Assembly (NCBI GenBank): GCA_031835245.1
Contig: JAVKOQ010000182.1
Span: forward strand, 1 to 64,000
DNA length: 64,000 nucleotides
Origin: Balamuthia mandrillaris
Taxonomy: Eukaryota; Discosea; Longamoebia; Balamuthiidae
Reading direction: 5' to 3'
Positions 22,005 through 32,884 of this stretch are shown here, one piece after another (within the stretch, counting starts at the first letter, position 1; every line of letters starts with the position of its first letter). The notes beneath the pieces were generated by a model. The model was not told the origin of the DNA. It made no database searches and saw nothing but the letters and a program-made list of their open reading frames with translations. Position numbers and translations under genes: made by a program.

Positions 22005-22587
22005 CTCAAACCTCCTTTGTAATCAGGCAGAGAGCACAAAAAGAAGACCAAAAAAAAAAAAAGAAAAGAGAAAAGAAGAAAGAATGTCCTCTCTCTTCTC
22101 CACGCTGGCTTCCTATAGAAGCCAAAGGTACGGTAAGGAAAGGGCAAAAGGCCCAGAAGAAATCTCCTGCTGCTGCTGCTGAGGTATGATGATAGGGCAG
22201 GCTCAATCACACTGTAAGTCCGCTAGTTCTCCGTTGGGTGGGTCGTTTGGGTTGCTGTCTGCCCTTTCCGCTTTTCGTTTTCTTTTCTCCTGCTATTCTT
22301 CTTTTCGGGAGGAAGCCATTGGCAAAAGGAGGAGACCACCACCACCAAAGAAAAAAAAAATGGTTCCTCAAGCTGATGTCCTCCTTATCTCCTCTCCTCT
22401 CTCCTCGCCTTAACCTCATCTCCTCTCTCGGCTCCTGTCCTTGCCCATGTCCTCTCTCTCGGCCGAGCTCCTATCTGCTCTCGTGTCCTCTCTCCTGCCT
22501 CTCTCCTGCTGTCGTTGTCTGGTGCGTGCACGCAAAGCGAAACCCAAGAAACAAAAAAGAAGCAAAAGCACAGGTTGAAAACGTTGT
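22005..22587. other. Gap between two minus-strand genes
   Basis: Upstream of the unrecognised Ser-rich gene and downstream of the TerD gene. It contains a GCTGCTGCTGCTG tract (22170-22181), poly-A runs and GC-rich pyrimidine stretches. It may hold a 5' UTR exon of the Ser-rich gene, but no convincing coding exon is seen. Confidence 0.35.
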
Positions 22588-24669
22588 TCACCGGAAGAGC
22601 CAAGCCACCACCGCCACCGAAAACAGCAGCATGAGCAACCACGGGCGACCAAAAAGCCCCTCCCCGCGATTATTTGATTGATGCAGGTCCGAACCACCCG
22701 ATGATGAGGATAGCGTTGTGTTCAACAGCTTCTTCAGCTCTCTTTGCATGTCTGGTACTACGTCCGAGTAGATGCGTCCCCTGCAGCCTGACCCTACTCC
22801 TGCTATCATCCATCTTCTTCCTACAGATGTATTTTATGTTACGAGAAAACCAAAAGAGAAAATAGAAGAGAGACTTGGGAGGGTTGACTTACCCTGTTTA
22901 AATAAAATACACATGATGAGGGCAGTAGAGTTGCCTTCCCCTCCTAATTCAAAGCGGACCAATTCCTTGCCAGAGCTTTCCTCCACCATCCGCACAAATG
23001 CTGTTTCGACTTTATGGAATGGATCACCACGATAGCTCGTCACCACGAATACCAACGCTTTCGCTCTTTGGGGAATGTCTTGTAGATTCACTAGTATTTG
23101 TTCGTCGTCGCCATCGCCTGCATGAAACTATCAGAGAGAGAGAGAGAGAGAGAGAGAGCGAAGAGAAAAGAGAACATGGAAAACAACGAGAAGAGAGATG
23201 ATAGCAGAACGCGAAGAATAGAATGAGTACCTTCACCAGTAAGATTGTCGCCAGTATGACGAATGCTGCGATTGGAGCTTTGCTGTCGCCCAAAGTAAAC
23301 GGTTTCCAACAAATGAGCCCGCGAGTCAAACACGCAGCAAGAGGCATCCAAGTCTACTACCGCGCCGTCGATGACGTCCCATCCCAAACCCATTATCATG
23401 TTCGAAACTCGTCTTCCTACAGTGGCCTCCAGGTCCCACGCTTGCAGCTGGTTGCCTCCTCCTTTTCTCAGTATGAGTATCTTCTCGCTCATGTCGATGA
23501 ACTTGGGCCGGATGCTAAGATCGTTCTTGAGCTCGGCCTTCATGTGGGGGAGCAGCTCTCCCCAGCTCCTCCCGTTGGTGGCTTTGCCTATTGCCGTGAA
23601 CTTCCATTCCATTGGTGCTCCCTTCTTCCTCACAAGCTTGCACATGATTAACGCTGTTGCGTTTGTTCCCTTTATAAACGTGAGAGATAGAGAGAGGTGT
23701 TTGAGAAACGCTACAATGACAGATGGGATATGAGAGAGAAAAGCAGAGGCATAAAACCTTGCAACCGAGAAAGAAGTGGGCAAGAGTATTCCCTGTGGTA
23801 ATGTCTACAAGACGCGCTTCCGCTGTTTCGACTATTTGTGTTTTTTGTAAAAACACAAATAACAACTAGTCAGCAGCGGCCACCAGGCGGTGGAGAAGAA
23901 GAGCAGAAGAAGAAGAAGAAGAAGAAGAAGAAGAAGAAGAAGAAGAAGAAGAAGAAGAAGAACAAGAAGAAGAAGAAGAAGAAGAAGAACAAGAAGAAGA
24001 ACAAGAAGAAGAACAAGAAGAAGAATAAGAACAAGAACAAGAACAAGAACAAGAACAAGAACAAGAACAAGAACAAGAACAAGAACAAGAACAAGAACAA
24101 GAACAAGAACAAGAACAAGAACAAGAACAAGAACAAGAACAAGAAGAAGAGAAACATAAGACAACAACGTAAGACAACAACATAAGACAACATAAGACAA
24201 CAAGACGCAGAAGCAGAAGAAGAAGGAGAAGAACAAGAACAAGAGCGAAAAGGATAAATGGACGCGAACCAGCGGCAAAGTTTTGGCCAGAGTAAGAGGT
24301 AACGGTGAAGACGAGCGCTTTGATCTTTGAACTAAGTTTGGCAAAGTCAATATAAATGTTCTCGTCCTCTCCCTCTCCTTCGCCGGTGGTATTATCGCCG
24401 CTGTGCCTCATGCCGCCACCTTCACTTTTCAGCTTTCCAAAGTAAACGGCGTCCACCCATTTGCCGTTTTCATCAAAAGCGACACACGAGGCATCCAAGT
24501 CAAACCCTTCCTGTAGGCTCTGGGCTGGTTGCTCCTCCGATGGTGGTGGTGATAGGGCAGCAGAGTCCCAACCAAGCCCCATGCGCAGCCTTGGGCTCTG
24601 CCTTTGGTCCATCCATAACGACTCTCCTTCTTTCAAGGTAGGAGAAGCTGCAGTCGCGCTCCCTGCCAT
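22588..24669 (-). CDS. Two-domain TerD protein with C-terminal membrane anchor
   Basis: Reads from the ATG at 24669 to the TGA at 22588. Two tandem TerD (tellurium-resistance family) domains are visible. Domain 1: MGLGWD, FDLDASCVAFDENGKWVDAVYFGKL, IRHSGDN-like MRHSGDNTTGEGEGEDENIYID, KALVFTVTSYSGQNF, ARLVDITTG, WGELLPHMKAEL. Domain 2: MGLGWDVIDGAVVDLDASCCVFD, ETVYFGRQ, RHTGDNLTGEGDGDDEQILVNL, KALVFVVTSYRGDPF, then GVGSGCRGRIYSDVVPDMQ. Both keep the Asp-rich Ca-binding DxDxS and GDN..GEG.GDDE-type residues of the family. A Ser/Gly linker is followed by a terminal hydrophobic helix (WLLMLLFSVAVVAWLF) and one Arg, which looks like a tail anchor. TerD proteins are Ca-binding stress proteins in bacteria; the role here is unknown. 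The first intron holds a long CTT/TTCTTG array. Confidence 0.88.
23133..23158 (-). repeat. (CT)n in a TerD-gene intron
   Basis: GA on the plus strand, CT in the sense of the minus-strand gene. Confidence 0.95.
23905..24148 (-). repeat. (GAA)n / (AACAAG)n array in a TerD-gene intron
   Basis: About 95 bp of near-perfect GAA followed by mixed GAA/CAAGAA units and then about 19 units of AAGAAC. On the sense strand it is entirely pyrimidine-rich (CTT, GTTCTT). It lies within the intron that splits TerD domain 1. Confidence 0.95.
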
Positions 24670-24839
24670 CCGGTAACGCTACCCTGGCTTGCTTTTCACA
24701 CCAGTTTTTTTTTTTGGCTATCAATCGTTCACGACGACATGGATTCAATCAAATTGTATTCATGTCGTCCTGGGTTAATCCAACCCTAACCCTAACCCTA
24801 ACCCTAACCTAGTTCCACTCCATGGCGGCAGCCCATCCC
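24670..24839 (-). promoter_or_regulatory. Putative TerD promoter with dyad and telomere-like tract
   Basis: Region upstream of the TerD ATG. A dyad with 17-bp arms (24733-24749 and 24753-24769; arms match at 15 of 17) sits about 65-100 bp before the ATG. Four CCCTAA repeats follow at 24784-24810. Telo-box-like motifs act in promoters of other eukaryotes; here the role is inference. Confidence 0.4.
24784..24810 (+). repeat. Interstitial telomere-type repeat, (CCCTAA)4
   Basis: Four perfect CCCTAA units plus a partial one, between the stop of the glutaredoxin-like gene and the start of the TerD gene, both on the minus strand. Confidence 0.95.
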
Positions 24840-25331
24840 TCACAACTCATCATGCCGATGAGCCAGCAGGTGGGTGGTGCCGCTGCCTTCCCCAATTGCC
24901 AACAATGAGGCAGCCAGCTCGTGATCGTCCCCCTCCAGGATGGTCCGCAGGAGACCTTGCCCCTCCCACTCCTCAAACTCCTCTACGCCGCCGATGTAGA
25001 CCCCATGCAGGAAGACCTGCGGCACCTTCCACACGCCGCTGCGAAAGGGCAAGGCCCCACCCCGCAAGGCAGAGGGGCTGACCTCTTGCACCTCCACTTT
25101 CTTGTTGTACCGGTTCAGCAGCTGCAACACCCTCTCCAGAGCTGCCTCTTGGTCGTCATCTTCTGGGTTATCTTCTGCCGCTGAGGGAGGATAGTGGTAG
25201 ACAAGCAGGGCCGCGTCGCCCTCTCCCCAATCGTGAGCAAGCCCCGCATGATACTCCACAATTGCAGAAAGGGCTACCAAAAGAAGGGCAGCAGTCCACC
25301 CGTTTCGCAGCGGAGATATAAACAGCATCAT
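24840..25331 (-). CDS. ER-lumenal glutaredoxin-fold protein without cysteines, HDEL tail
   Basis: Intronless, 163 residues, start at the first ATG of an ATGATG pair. It has an N-terminal signal sequence (MMLFISPLRNGWTAALLLVALSAIV) and ends AHRHDEL, a canonical HDEL ER-retention signal. The middle matches the glutaredoxin fold: ALERVLQLLNRYNKKVEVQEV, then WKVPQVFLHGVYIGGVEEFEEWEGQGLL. This contains the cis-Pro (VPQVF) and the GGVEEF glutathione-site loop typical of glutaredoxins and SH3BGR-like proteins. There is no cysteine anywhere, so it cannot be a thiol oxidoreductase. A binding, scaffolding or chaperone-linked role in the ER lumen is the reasonable inference. The gene is GC-rich and compact. 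Confidence 0.82.
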   Translation of the reverse strand: MMLFISPLRNGWTAALLLVALSAIVEYHAGLAHDWGEGDAALLVYHYPPSAAEDNPEDDDQEAALERVLQLLNRYNKKVEVQEVSPSALRGGALPFRSGVWKVPQVFLHGVYIGGVEEFEEWEGQGLLRTILEGDDHELAASLLAIGEGSGTTHLLAHRHDEL

Positions 25332-25473
25332 CTCCTCCTATCCTTTCGTGGTTTTTCGTTCTCGTTATTTTGTTCAACAAAAACAGGCAAGCAGCACCCG
25401 AGCAAGAGTCACCTGCACAGAGTTACCACCACTATTATTGGTGGTGGTCCCCGCTTGTGACGTCACCTGTGCA

Positions 25474-25732
25474 ATGATGCATGGAGCACGCACAGAAAAC
25501 AGTCTTTCTCTCTGCCAACCACTGCAACCCAAACAGAACGAGACATTCCTCCGTGGCCTCGCTTGCGGTGGGGACAGCGCTGGCGCACAGCGGGAGATGA
25601 AGTTAGGGAGCTGGGAAGCCGCGCCGAACCCGCCTTGCTCCGACGTCAAGGGCATCCTTACTGTGCAGGTCATTGGCGCTAGGAAGCTTCAAGGGCTGAG
25701 CGACAGTCGTCATTGTACTGCTTCTCGTCCCG

Positions 25733-25786
<54 letters not shown>

Positions 25787-26065
25787 CTCCATTCCCTTCT
25801 GTTCGCTGACAAGAAACAAATGATAGGTCCGGACCTCTATGTCAAGCTTTATCATGAAGGGTTTTTGCCGCATGGCAAGCACAAGACAAAGACAGCGAAG
25901 GACACACCAACGCCCCACTGGAAGAACGTGTTCACCGGTTGGCTCTTTTCTGCGCCTTCCACCCTCATAGTTGACCTTCGAGGAAGAGGAAAAACATCGC
26001 TCTTAGGTTCCCCATTTCTGTCTCTCCTCCTATCTTATACTCTCACTCGCTTATAGTGTAGTACT

Positions 26066-26115
<50 letters not shown>

Positions 26116-28934
26116 GTTCCTTCAATTCCCCTATGGCTATACACAGACAAACAACGACTGGGTACGGTCACGCTTTCTTTTCAAGAGGGCAAGAATGAGC
26201 GAGTGGAACAATGGGTGGCCCTGCAGCCGCATGATGGCAAGAAGGCATCAAGCAAGCTGGGAGAACTTCGTCTAAAGTACGAGGTGCATTACTTGTCGAA
26301 GGTTTTTTTCCTCCTCTGCATTCTCCATCCGGTCCCCCCCATCGAATTGAAAGGCTAAAAAAAGTGCCAAACCCTCCTCCATCCAAGGGTCAACATCCAC
26401 CATGGGATCGTTTCCACAACACGAGCAAGTACATTCTGGTGGATCCGGACACCACAGACTCGTTTGTGATAAAAGTGCAGGGCTACCTGGATGACATTGC
26501 AATGCTGTACATATGCGAGAAGTTGAGCCTGCCTGTTCCTGTCAAAGACCGAATCGTGCAAGGCAGCCAATACTGTACATGGTATCCGGCCTCTCCTTCT
26601 CGTTTTTATGTGCATGCTGCCAATAACGACGTTTACTTTTGTTTGTTAGGGTGTTTAAAGTGCCGCTTCCCAAGCTGTCGCATAGCAAGCTTATACGAAC
26701 GGAAGAACACAGTGAGTTGCTGCGAGATCGCTTTCGGCAGTGCCTTGTGCAAATCTTTGATGCATTAGCCGTAGTGGGTTGGAGGCTGCTCTGTGAGGAC
26801 TCCAAGTGGAAGTACTCTGCCACACAGAGCAAGGAAGTACTGGCAGGCAAGGCCCTTCCGGACTTGGTCTCCAGCAATGCCTTATTCCTCAACGACCACT
26901 TCCGAAAGAGCAAACACGTGTGGCATGAAGGCCGGTTTGAACCAATAACCTCCGCCACAACTGCACTACCAGGACGCTCTTCTCGAAACGAATTGAGAGT
27001 GAGGAGGCCAACGGGACTGGTGAGATATCCAGAGAAAGGAGTTAGCATCATTCAAAAAGGATCCAGCGTGTTGATCGACCCCATGCGAATAACGAAGGAC
27101 ATCCAAGACGTCAAGGACAATCTTCAGGAACGCCTTCAACGTGCCGTCAGCCTGCAATCCCTTATTGAACCAAGCAAAATACAGCGAGACAGCCCTGCTT
27201 CCTCCCCCGTTCTCCCCCCGGAAGCGAACCACAACAACCAAAACGAACACGTAAGTAGAACTAGCAACTTTGGACTCGCACCAAAGAAGAAAAAAAAGAA
27301 GGACAAGCATAAGGAAAAGGAGAGGCACCAACAAAAGCAAAAAGAGAAAGAGAAGGAGAAGGAGGCGAAGGAAAAAGTCAAGGATAAACAAAAGGAGAAA
27401 GAGAAGGAGAAAGCTCCCTCTTCTTGTTCTTCTAGCGATCCTGAGAGCGATGAACAGCAGAAAAAAAAGAACAAAGGTAAAGAAAAAGTTAACCACAAGA
27501 GCGAGAATAACGAGAAAATGAAGAGAGTATCTACAAGGAAGAAAGCGAAGAGCACGAAGCCAAATACTTCAGTTAATATAGGAGAAGACCTGGGTGCTAA
27601 GCAAGCCTCAGAGCAGAATGTTGAAACTGCACCATCAACTTCCATACACCCAACCACAGAAAAGAGGAAAGATAAACAAAGTAATGTCACCACAGTAACA
27701 TTAGACAATTACCAACTGAAGACAGAAGAAGCAGGAGCGCACTTCACGGAACGCCTTGCTCAGGAAAAAAACCGAACATTTGGTCCTCATTACTTCTTCA
27801 TTGAGACAGTTGGGAACAAGTATTGGGAACTTTTTATCTATGTACGTGTTCACGAAAGTCCTTCACGTTTGTTCCTTGTTCTTATTTTTCCTTTCTCCAC
27901 TTTTTACACTTCAATCCTTGTATCCACAGGCAAATATGCCAGATGAACATGTTGCTCTTCTAACAGAAGCCTATGAAAGCTTAGAGAGAGTTGAGGATAA
28001 CGATGGGACTTTCTTGTGTTGGGCCTATAGAATACCAGGTACTCTCTCTCTCTCTCTCTCTCTCTGTTTCTGTTTTCTCACATATAGATAATGAAAGGAT
28101 TGGGCAAAAGAGGAAAAGACATGTTCGAGGACCAAGAGTTGAGACTACAGAGGAACCGGCGAGAGAATTACATGTTGCGGTTGTTCGACAGATTTTCTAC
28201 CTACGGGTTTAAATTCGTCACTAAGTTTGATAACACTTGGGTGTTCTACCATAAACCTAGCTCTCGTGGTCTGGCAACACCCAACGCAAACGGAACGCGT
28301 AGACTTCATGCACTTGTAGATCCCTGTTACGAGCGCTTCCAAAGTTATCGTCCTCGCTGGCAGATGGAGCTCAAAGTACACACATTCTCTTCTTGCTTCG
28401 TTGTTTTACAATATTGAAGTGGCTGATATCTCGATTCATTCTGATGAAAGGGCGATATTCCCAAGTCAGTCACCACATCCTTACTTCGCGTTAAGGCCTT
28501 TGTACACGCAACCAAAGAGATAGATGCGGATGACTCTTTGTTGTGTTGGTATGTGCAGTCTATTCAATGTCTCCTGTTTGCAATTATAATGGTTATGTTT
28601 GAAAAGGCTGCTGCCAATACCTCCCATAGAACAAGAGCTAAGACAGGAGAAGACGGAGCGTAGAAGAAGGCTGCGATACCTTTTGGCAGTATTTGACAAA
28701 CTGAGTGCGTATCTATGTTGCAATGTCAGAAGACTGCTTATTCTAATCTGCCTTATATTTGTGCTATTTAAAACACAGTGAGTGGAGGGTATCGCTATGC
28801 AGTGCCATGGGGCCGTTCCCATTTGTTTGTAGCTAAAGTCAAGGAAGGCCATTCACCCAACATTGTATACCAGAATTGTCTGGTTGCTGACTTGTACAGG
28901 AATAAAGGAAACCTCATGCTTGAGCTACAGGTAT

Positions 28935-28972
<38 letters not shown>

Positions 28973-29501
28973 AATTCTCTCTGTTTTCTCACATATGTGA
29001 AACTAGGGTCGAGCGTCGAGGTCAGTGTTTGATGGAATCCATGATAGGTTCCATGATGAGATACACAAGGAAATGGAGGTTGTAGACAGCGACAATCATC
29101 ATTTGTCCTGGTTTGTTGTTAACTTTTGTAATTCAAAGATGCTGAACATAAGCGGCTTACTGACTATGTCGTTATGCATTTAAAGGGTCATTCAGTTTAA
29201 TCGAGACAGGCGTTATTCTGTAGGAGAGAAGCTTGCCCGCTTGAACGAAAACTATCTTTGGGTAAGCTTTCTGAACACATACCTTTGAATTAACATGTTC
29301 TGAGCTATAGTCTTCTTACTTTTGCACTGCACAACAGACAAAGCGATTGCAGACACTCGACATACTATCGCGAAAGGGCTACGATTACATTTCCTCCTTC
29401 GGGAGAGCACACCTGCTTGCTCTTAGAAATGCATCCGCTCCAGTGGTGCACATATCCGTTCAGCCCTGTCCGTTCTCTCCTATTGTCATCGAAGTGATGG
29501 T

Positions 29502-29533
<32 letters not shown>

Positions 29534-29949
29534 GCTCTCTCTTCCCCTGTAGGAAAACGGCTATTAACGCAACGGCAAAATAATCAGGGCAACATTGCAC
29601 AAGATACGCTAGAAGAGGTGGTAGAGGCCATGGGCGCTAAGCCTCCTTCGAGGGTGGTGGACGAGAGTCGGGGCGACAGCCATGTTGGATGGTAACCGTT
29701 CCTTCTTCCCATGCCTTATCCCCTTACCGACATCTCTCTCTGCACTTCAAAAACAGGAGGATATTCACCACCCATGAAAGTCAAGTTGGGAAGACGAAGC
29801 GGGAGGAGACAGCATGGGTACAAAATCACCAGCTGATGGTCTATGATTTTTTGCTCAACGAGTACAACTATCGCTTCCTTCATGGCAGCGACACCACTCA
29901 AGCTGTTCATTTCACCGTATCAGCCGATGAGATTGAGAGTTATAGATGA
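25474..29949 (+). CDS. C2-domain protein with repeated C-terminal module, about 1,250 aa
   Basis: Starts at the first of two adjacent ATGs. An N-terminal C2 domain spans three exons (about 25640-26300): KGILTVQVIGARKLQGLSDS, PDLYVKLYHEG, TPHWKNVFTGW, LIVDLRGRG, LGTVTLSFQEG, GELRLKYEVHYL. C2 domains bind phospholipid or Ca. Next is a region with KVPLPKLSHS and a very Lys/Glu-rich coil (27280-27500). After it come about four copies of a module of roughly 110 residues (27660-29949). Each module has an aromatic strand pair (e.g. GYRYAVPWGRSHLFVAK), an MELQG-like segment, a helix and a terminal D..SLLCW. In three copies the Trp codon itself is interrupted by an intron (TG|G) near 28549, 29112 and 29693. 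The last repeat is partial and ends IESYR at the TGA. Many introns carry (CT)n. The repeated module is not recognised. Likely a membrane-recruited scaffold. Confidence 0.75.
25738..25782 (+). repeat. (CT)n in the C2-gene first intron
   Basis: About 22 CT units in the intron after exon 1. Confidence 0.95.
26069..26112 (+). repeat. (CT)n in a C2-gene intron
   Basis: About 22 CT units in the intron that splits the C2 domain before the LGTVTLSF strand. Confidence 0.95.
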
Positions 29950-30186
29950 TAGCCGCAAAAGGGAAGAGGTCTCCTACGCGACCGTCACCTGCATTCTTAA
30001 TTGTTTACAGAATAGGAGCGCATTTTGTTAAGGAAGAAATCCTCATTGGTCAATCATATGCCCTTCATTAGCAGCAACCCAAAGATTTTGGGCTTGTAAA
30101 CAAGTGATGCATGTCTTTTCTGTTTCAGTTATCATAAGGTTGCCAGAGCTGTTGGCAAAGCAAAAACAGTACAGTTTTGAAAAAGC

Positions 30187-32408
30187 ATGAAGTCGCTGAC
30201 AAGAGGGCTGGTTTGTCTACTCTTGGTGTTATTCTCGTCAACGTCAGAGTGTACAGCCCAAATTCCAGCAGGAGTAAGCGATCCACAGAATGCCAACGCC
30301 ACTTGTGTCCATATATCTGCGTTCTCTGCAGAGGAGTTGAATGGTTGCACAGAGTTTTTAGACTATGAATGGATATACGCGGACGTTTATACTGCTTCTC
30401 GAGTTGCCTTGTTAACGCAAGTTTTTATCAAACCCTTTCCTCTCTTTTACAATACTGACTTGCTTTCCCTTCTTCAAACTTTTCAGTTCTGGAGCTTTTT
30501 TCTTTTCTTCTAGGGACCCTCAATGCTCGTTTAACTATCTTCGCTATGCCTGTCCCAATTACTTTCGGTCAAACTTATCGTTCCTGCTGCTATCTTTCAT
30601 TTCGACTCATTACTTTATGAACAACTCGCAATAACAGTCGTTGCGACGAGGTGGTTGTTCCAGAGGAACATCGAGTCAACGAGTTTGTTCCTGCGACAGT
30701 CCCAGTTGGAGTATTCCTGTGCCATTCCGTTTGCGAGGTTTTCCGGTCGTCGTGCTTGGCGTCTTTGGCTGATACGGGTTTGGATGCAGAGGAAGTGACT
30801 GCCTGCGAAGCTCCCTTCTATCCCCAAGGTCATGGATTTCCCAAGTACAACATCATGCCTGAAGGTCCCAACTATACAATCCCCATTACAGCGGATGGTG
30901 GCCAAACATTCTTTAACGCCACGTTGACCTGCTCGCAAGGCAACAAGAACGGATGTACGTCATCACCGTTATTCTTTCTATTGTTCTTCCTCTTCTTCTT
31001 GTACTGCTTCTTCCTGTCGTCATCTCCACACAGTTGCTGATTGAGAAAATAACAGCGATGAACTACAGATGCCCAGAAGGATTCCATCAAGTGGAGGGTG
31101 ATTTCTGCACGTATGACTGTCCCCAACCATTAGTTACCGACCAACAGTACGACTCGCTCACAACTATGACGACAGTCATGGGATGGATATCCTTCGTCTG
31201 TTTATTGGTGTTGATCGGCAGTTACGTTGTAACACCGGCTAAGTGGAGCTATCCCGCTTTTCTTCCGTTGTTCTTCTTTTCTGCTTTGTTGGGCCGCAGC
31301 TTTGCGTTTTGTTTGGGGAGTATGGTTGGCCATTACGATGTATGGTGCGGAGACGATGGAGAACCAAACCAATGGGGTGACCCTTGGTGTACCATTCAGG
31401 GTTTGTGTTTCATTCTCATCTATGTGTTTCATTCGTGTTGTAATCTTTTCTCTTCTTGTTCTTGTTCTTGTTCTTCTTCTTGTTCTTCTTCTTCTTCTTC
31501 TTCTTCTTCTTCTTCTTCTTCTTCTTCTTCTTCTTCTTCAACTCTCCTTCGTGCCTTCGTTTTAACAACTACTGTGGTCAACAGGAATGTTGTTTGTGTA
31601 TTTCACGTTAGCAGGAGCCGGCTGGTGGGCCGTCATTTCGGCCCAGTTATTCTTTTCGGTGGTTATCAACATCGACGCCTTTGGAAGGAACATCAAGTAT
31701 CCGTTGATGTCATTATTACACGGGTGCTGTTGGGGCCTTCCATTGATTCCTTTGGTCATAGCTCTTGCTACTGAACATCTTGGTTACGGTCATGAGCTCT
31801 GGTAAACTCGTCCTTCTTTGTTTCATGTCGTTCTGTTTGTTGCTGTGGTGAGTAATACAGGAAAAAATAACACAAACACAAAACAGGTGTACTATACATA
31901 GTTCGGAGGAGTTGACCTTCGAACCAACTCCACAAGGACCAGAGCACCAACGTGATGAGGAAGCTGAAGCTAACCTATGGAATCTAGTGTTGTTCACCAT
32001 TCCCATATTGGTGTTAGTCTGCATCTGCACCGTGTTGCTGACCTTTGTCATCGTTGTTGGGTATAGGGTTTGTATTTGGCGCTTGTTGGTCTAGTTGAAG
32101 AAAGGAGAAGAGGTTGCCGAGAGCTCAACAACTAACCTTCTTTCAACACAGAAATCGAATCAAGGGTTGAAGTTCTTCATATCTCAATGGAGGTTGATGG
32201 CGTTCCTGTTGCTGTACATAATCATTTACTCGTAAGTTCTCTCCTTCACCTGTTTAAAGATAAGACTCACCATTGCGCTGTCCGTCCGTGTGGTACAAAA
32301 GCTTCGTTTTGTCCTTCCAAATAAACTTCCATGCAGCCAAAGAAGATCAGTACTCAGAGTACTCCTCCTTTCTCAAGTGTACATTTAACCAGGCAGCTGG
32401 CGAAGGTT

Positions 32409-32453
<45 letters not shown>

Positions 32454-32884
32454 CTTGGTGTTTTTGTTTCCAAACCTTCTCCTTCTCTTGTCCTCTTGTT
32501 GGCATGCAAAGCTGAAGCGTTATGAAACATCAAAAAGCGGTGGGCGCACCTCCAGAAGAGATCTGCGAGTTGGAGTCACAAGTAAGCTATCCGCTGTGGA
32601 TGGTGTCGACGTTTTGCGAGGTGGGACAAGGCTTCTTCGTGTTTCTTATCTTTGGCACCTCTGCTGAGGTCTACAGAGCGCTGTGGTACCTTGTCAAACA
32701 CCAGCGCTTTGCCTCCTCTGCCAGCCGGCCTTCCATCACCAATTCTTCAGACCAGCAAGCAAACAGCAGCAGCTTGAAAAAGGTGCCGGGTCACCACGTA
32801 CAAACTCCTCAGAGCATCGCCGGTTCTCCAATGGCCACCACCACCTCGACCAGTACGGAGGAGGATGAAGAACAAAGCCTGTGA
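30187..32884 (+). CDS. Frizzled/smoothened-like seven-helix receptor
   Basis: Signal peptide (MKSLTRGLVCLLLVLFSSTSECTAQ), then a Cys-rich extracellular domain with the spacing of a frizzled CRD: NATCVHI, ELNGCTEF, DPQCSFNYLRYACPNYF, SCDEVVVP, FLCHSVCEVFRSSC, EVTACEAPF, plus a YRCPEGF..GDFCTYDC linker. Seven hydrophobic segments follow: MGWISFVCLLVLIGSYVV, FLPLFFFSALLGRSFAFCL, LFVYFTLAGAGWWAVISAQLFFSVV, a proline-containing PLIPLVIALAT, a long VLFTIPILVLVCICTVLLTFVIVV, LMAFLLLYIIIY, and MVSTFCEVGQGFFVFLIF. The cytosolic tail is Ser/Thr-rich and acidic at the end (TEEDEEQSL). In exon 1 the donor GTTAAC (after VAL) gives the only open join to DPQC. One intron has a long CTT array, another (CT)n. 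Families like this are expanded in Dictyostelium (fsl genes); the ligand is unknown. Confidence 0.85.
31451..31539 (+). repeat. (TTC)n / (TTCTTG)n in a frizzled-like gene intron
   Basis: Mixed TTCTTG then pure TTC units on the sense strand. It mirrors the GAA/AACAAG array of the TerD gene in the opposite genomic orientation. Confidence 0.95.
32414..32450 (+). repeat. (CT)n in a frizzled-like gene intron
   Basis: About 18 CT units on the sense strand, in the intron before the last exon. Confidence 0.95.

Noticed and set aside
23838-24350. Long open frames of Lys-Asn, Arg-Thr, Leu-Val or Ser-Cys repeats on both strands
   Set aside because: They are translations of the GAA/AACAAG array inside a TerD-gene intron; no coding evidence.
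24784-24810. True chromosome end at the CCCTAA tract
   Set aside because: Only four units, with intact genes on both sides; it is interstitial.
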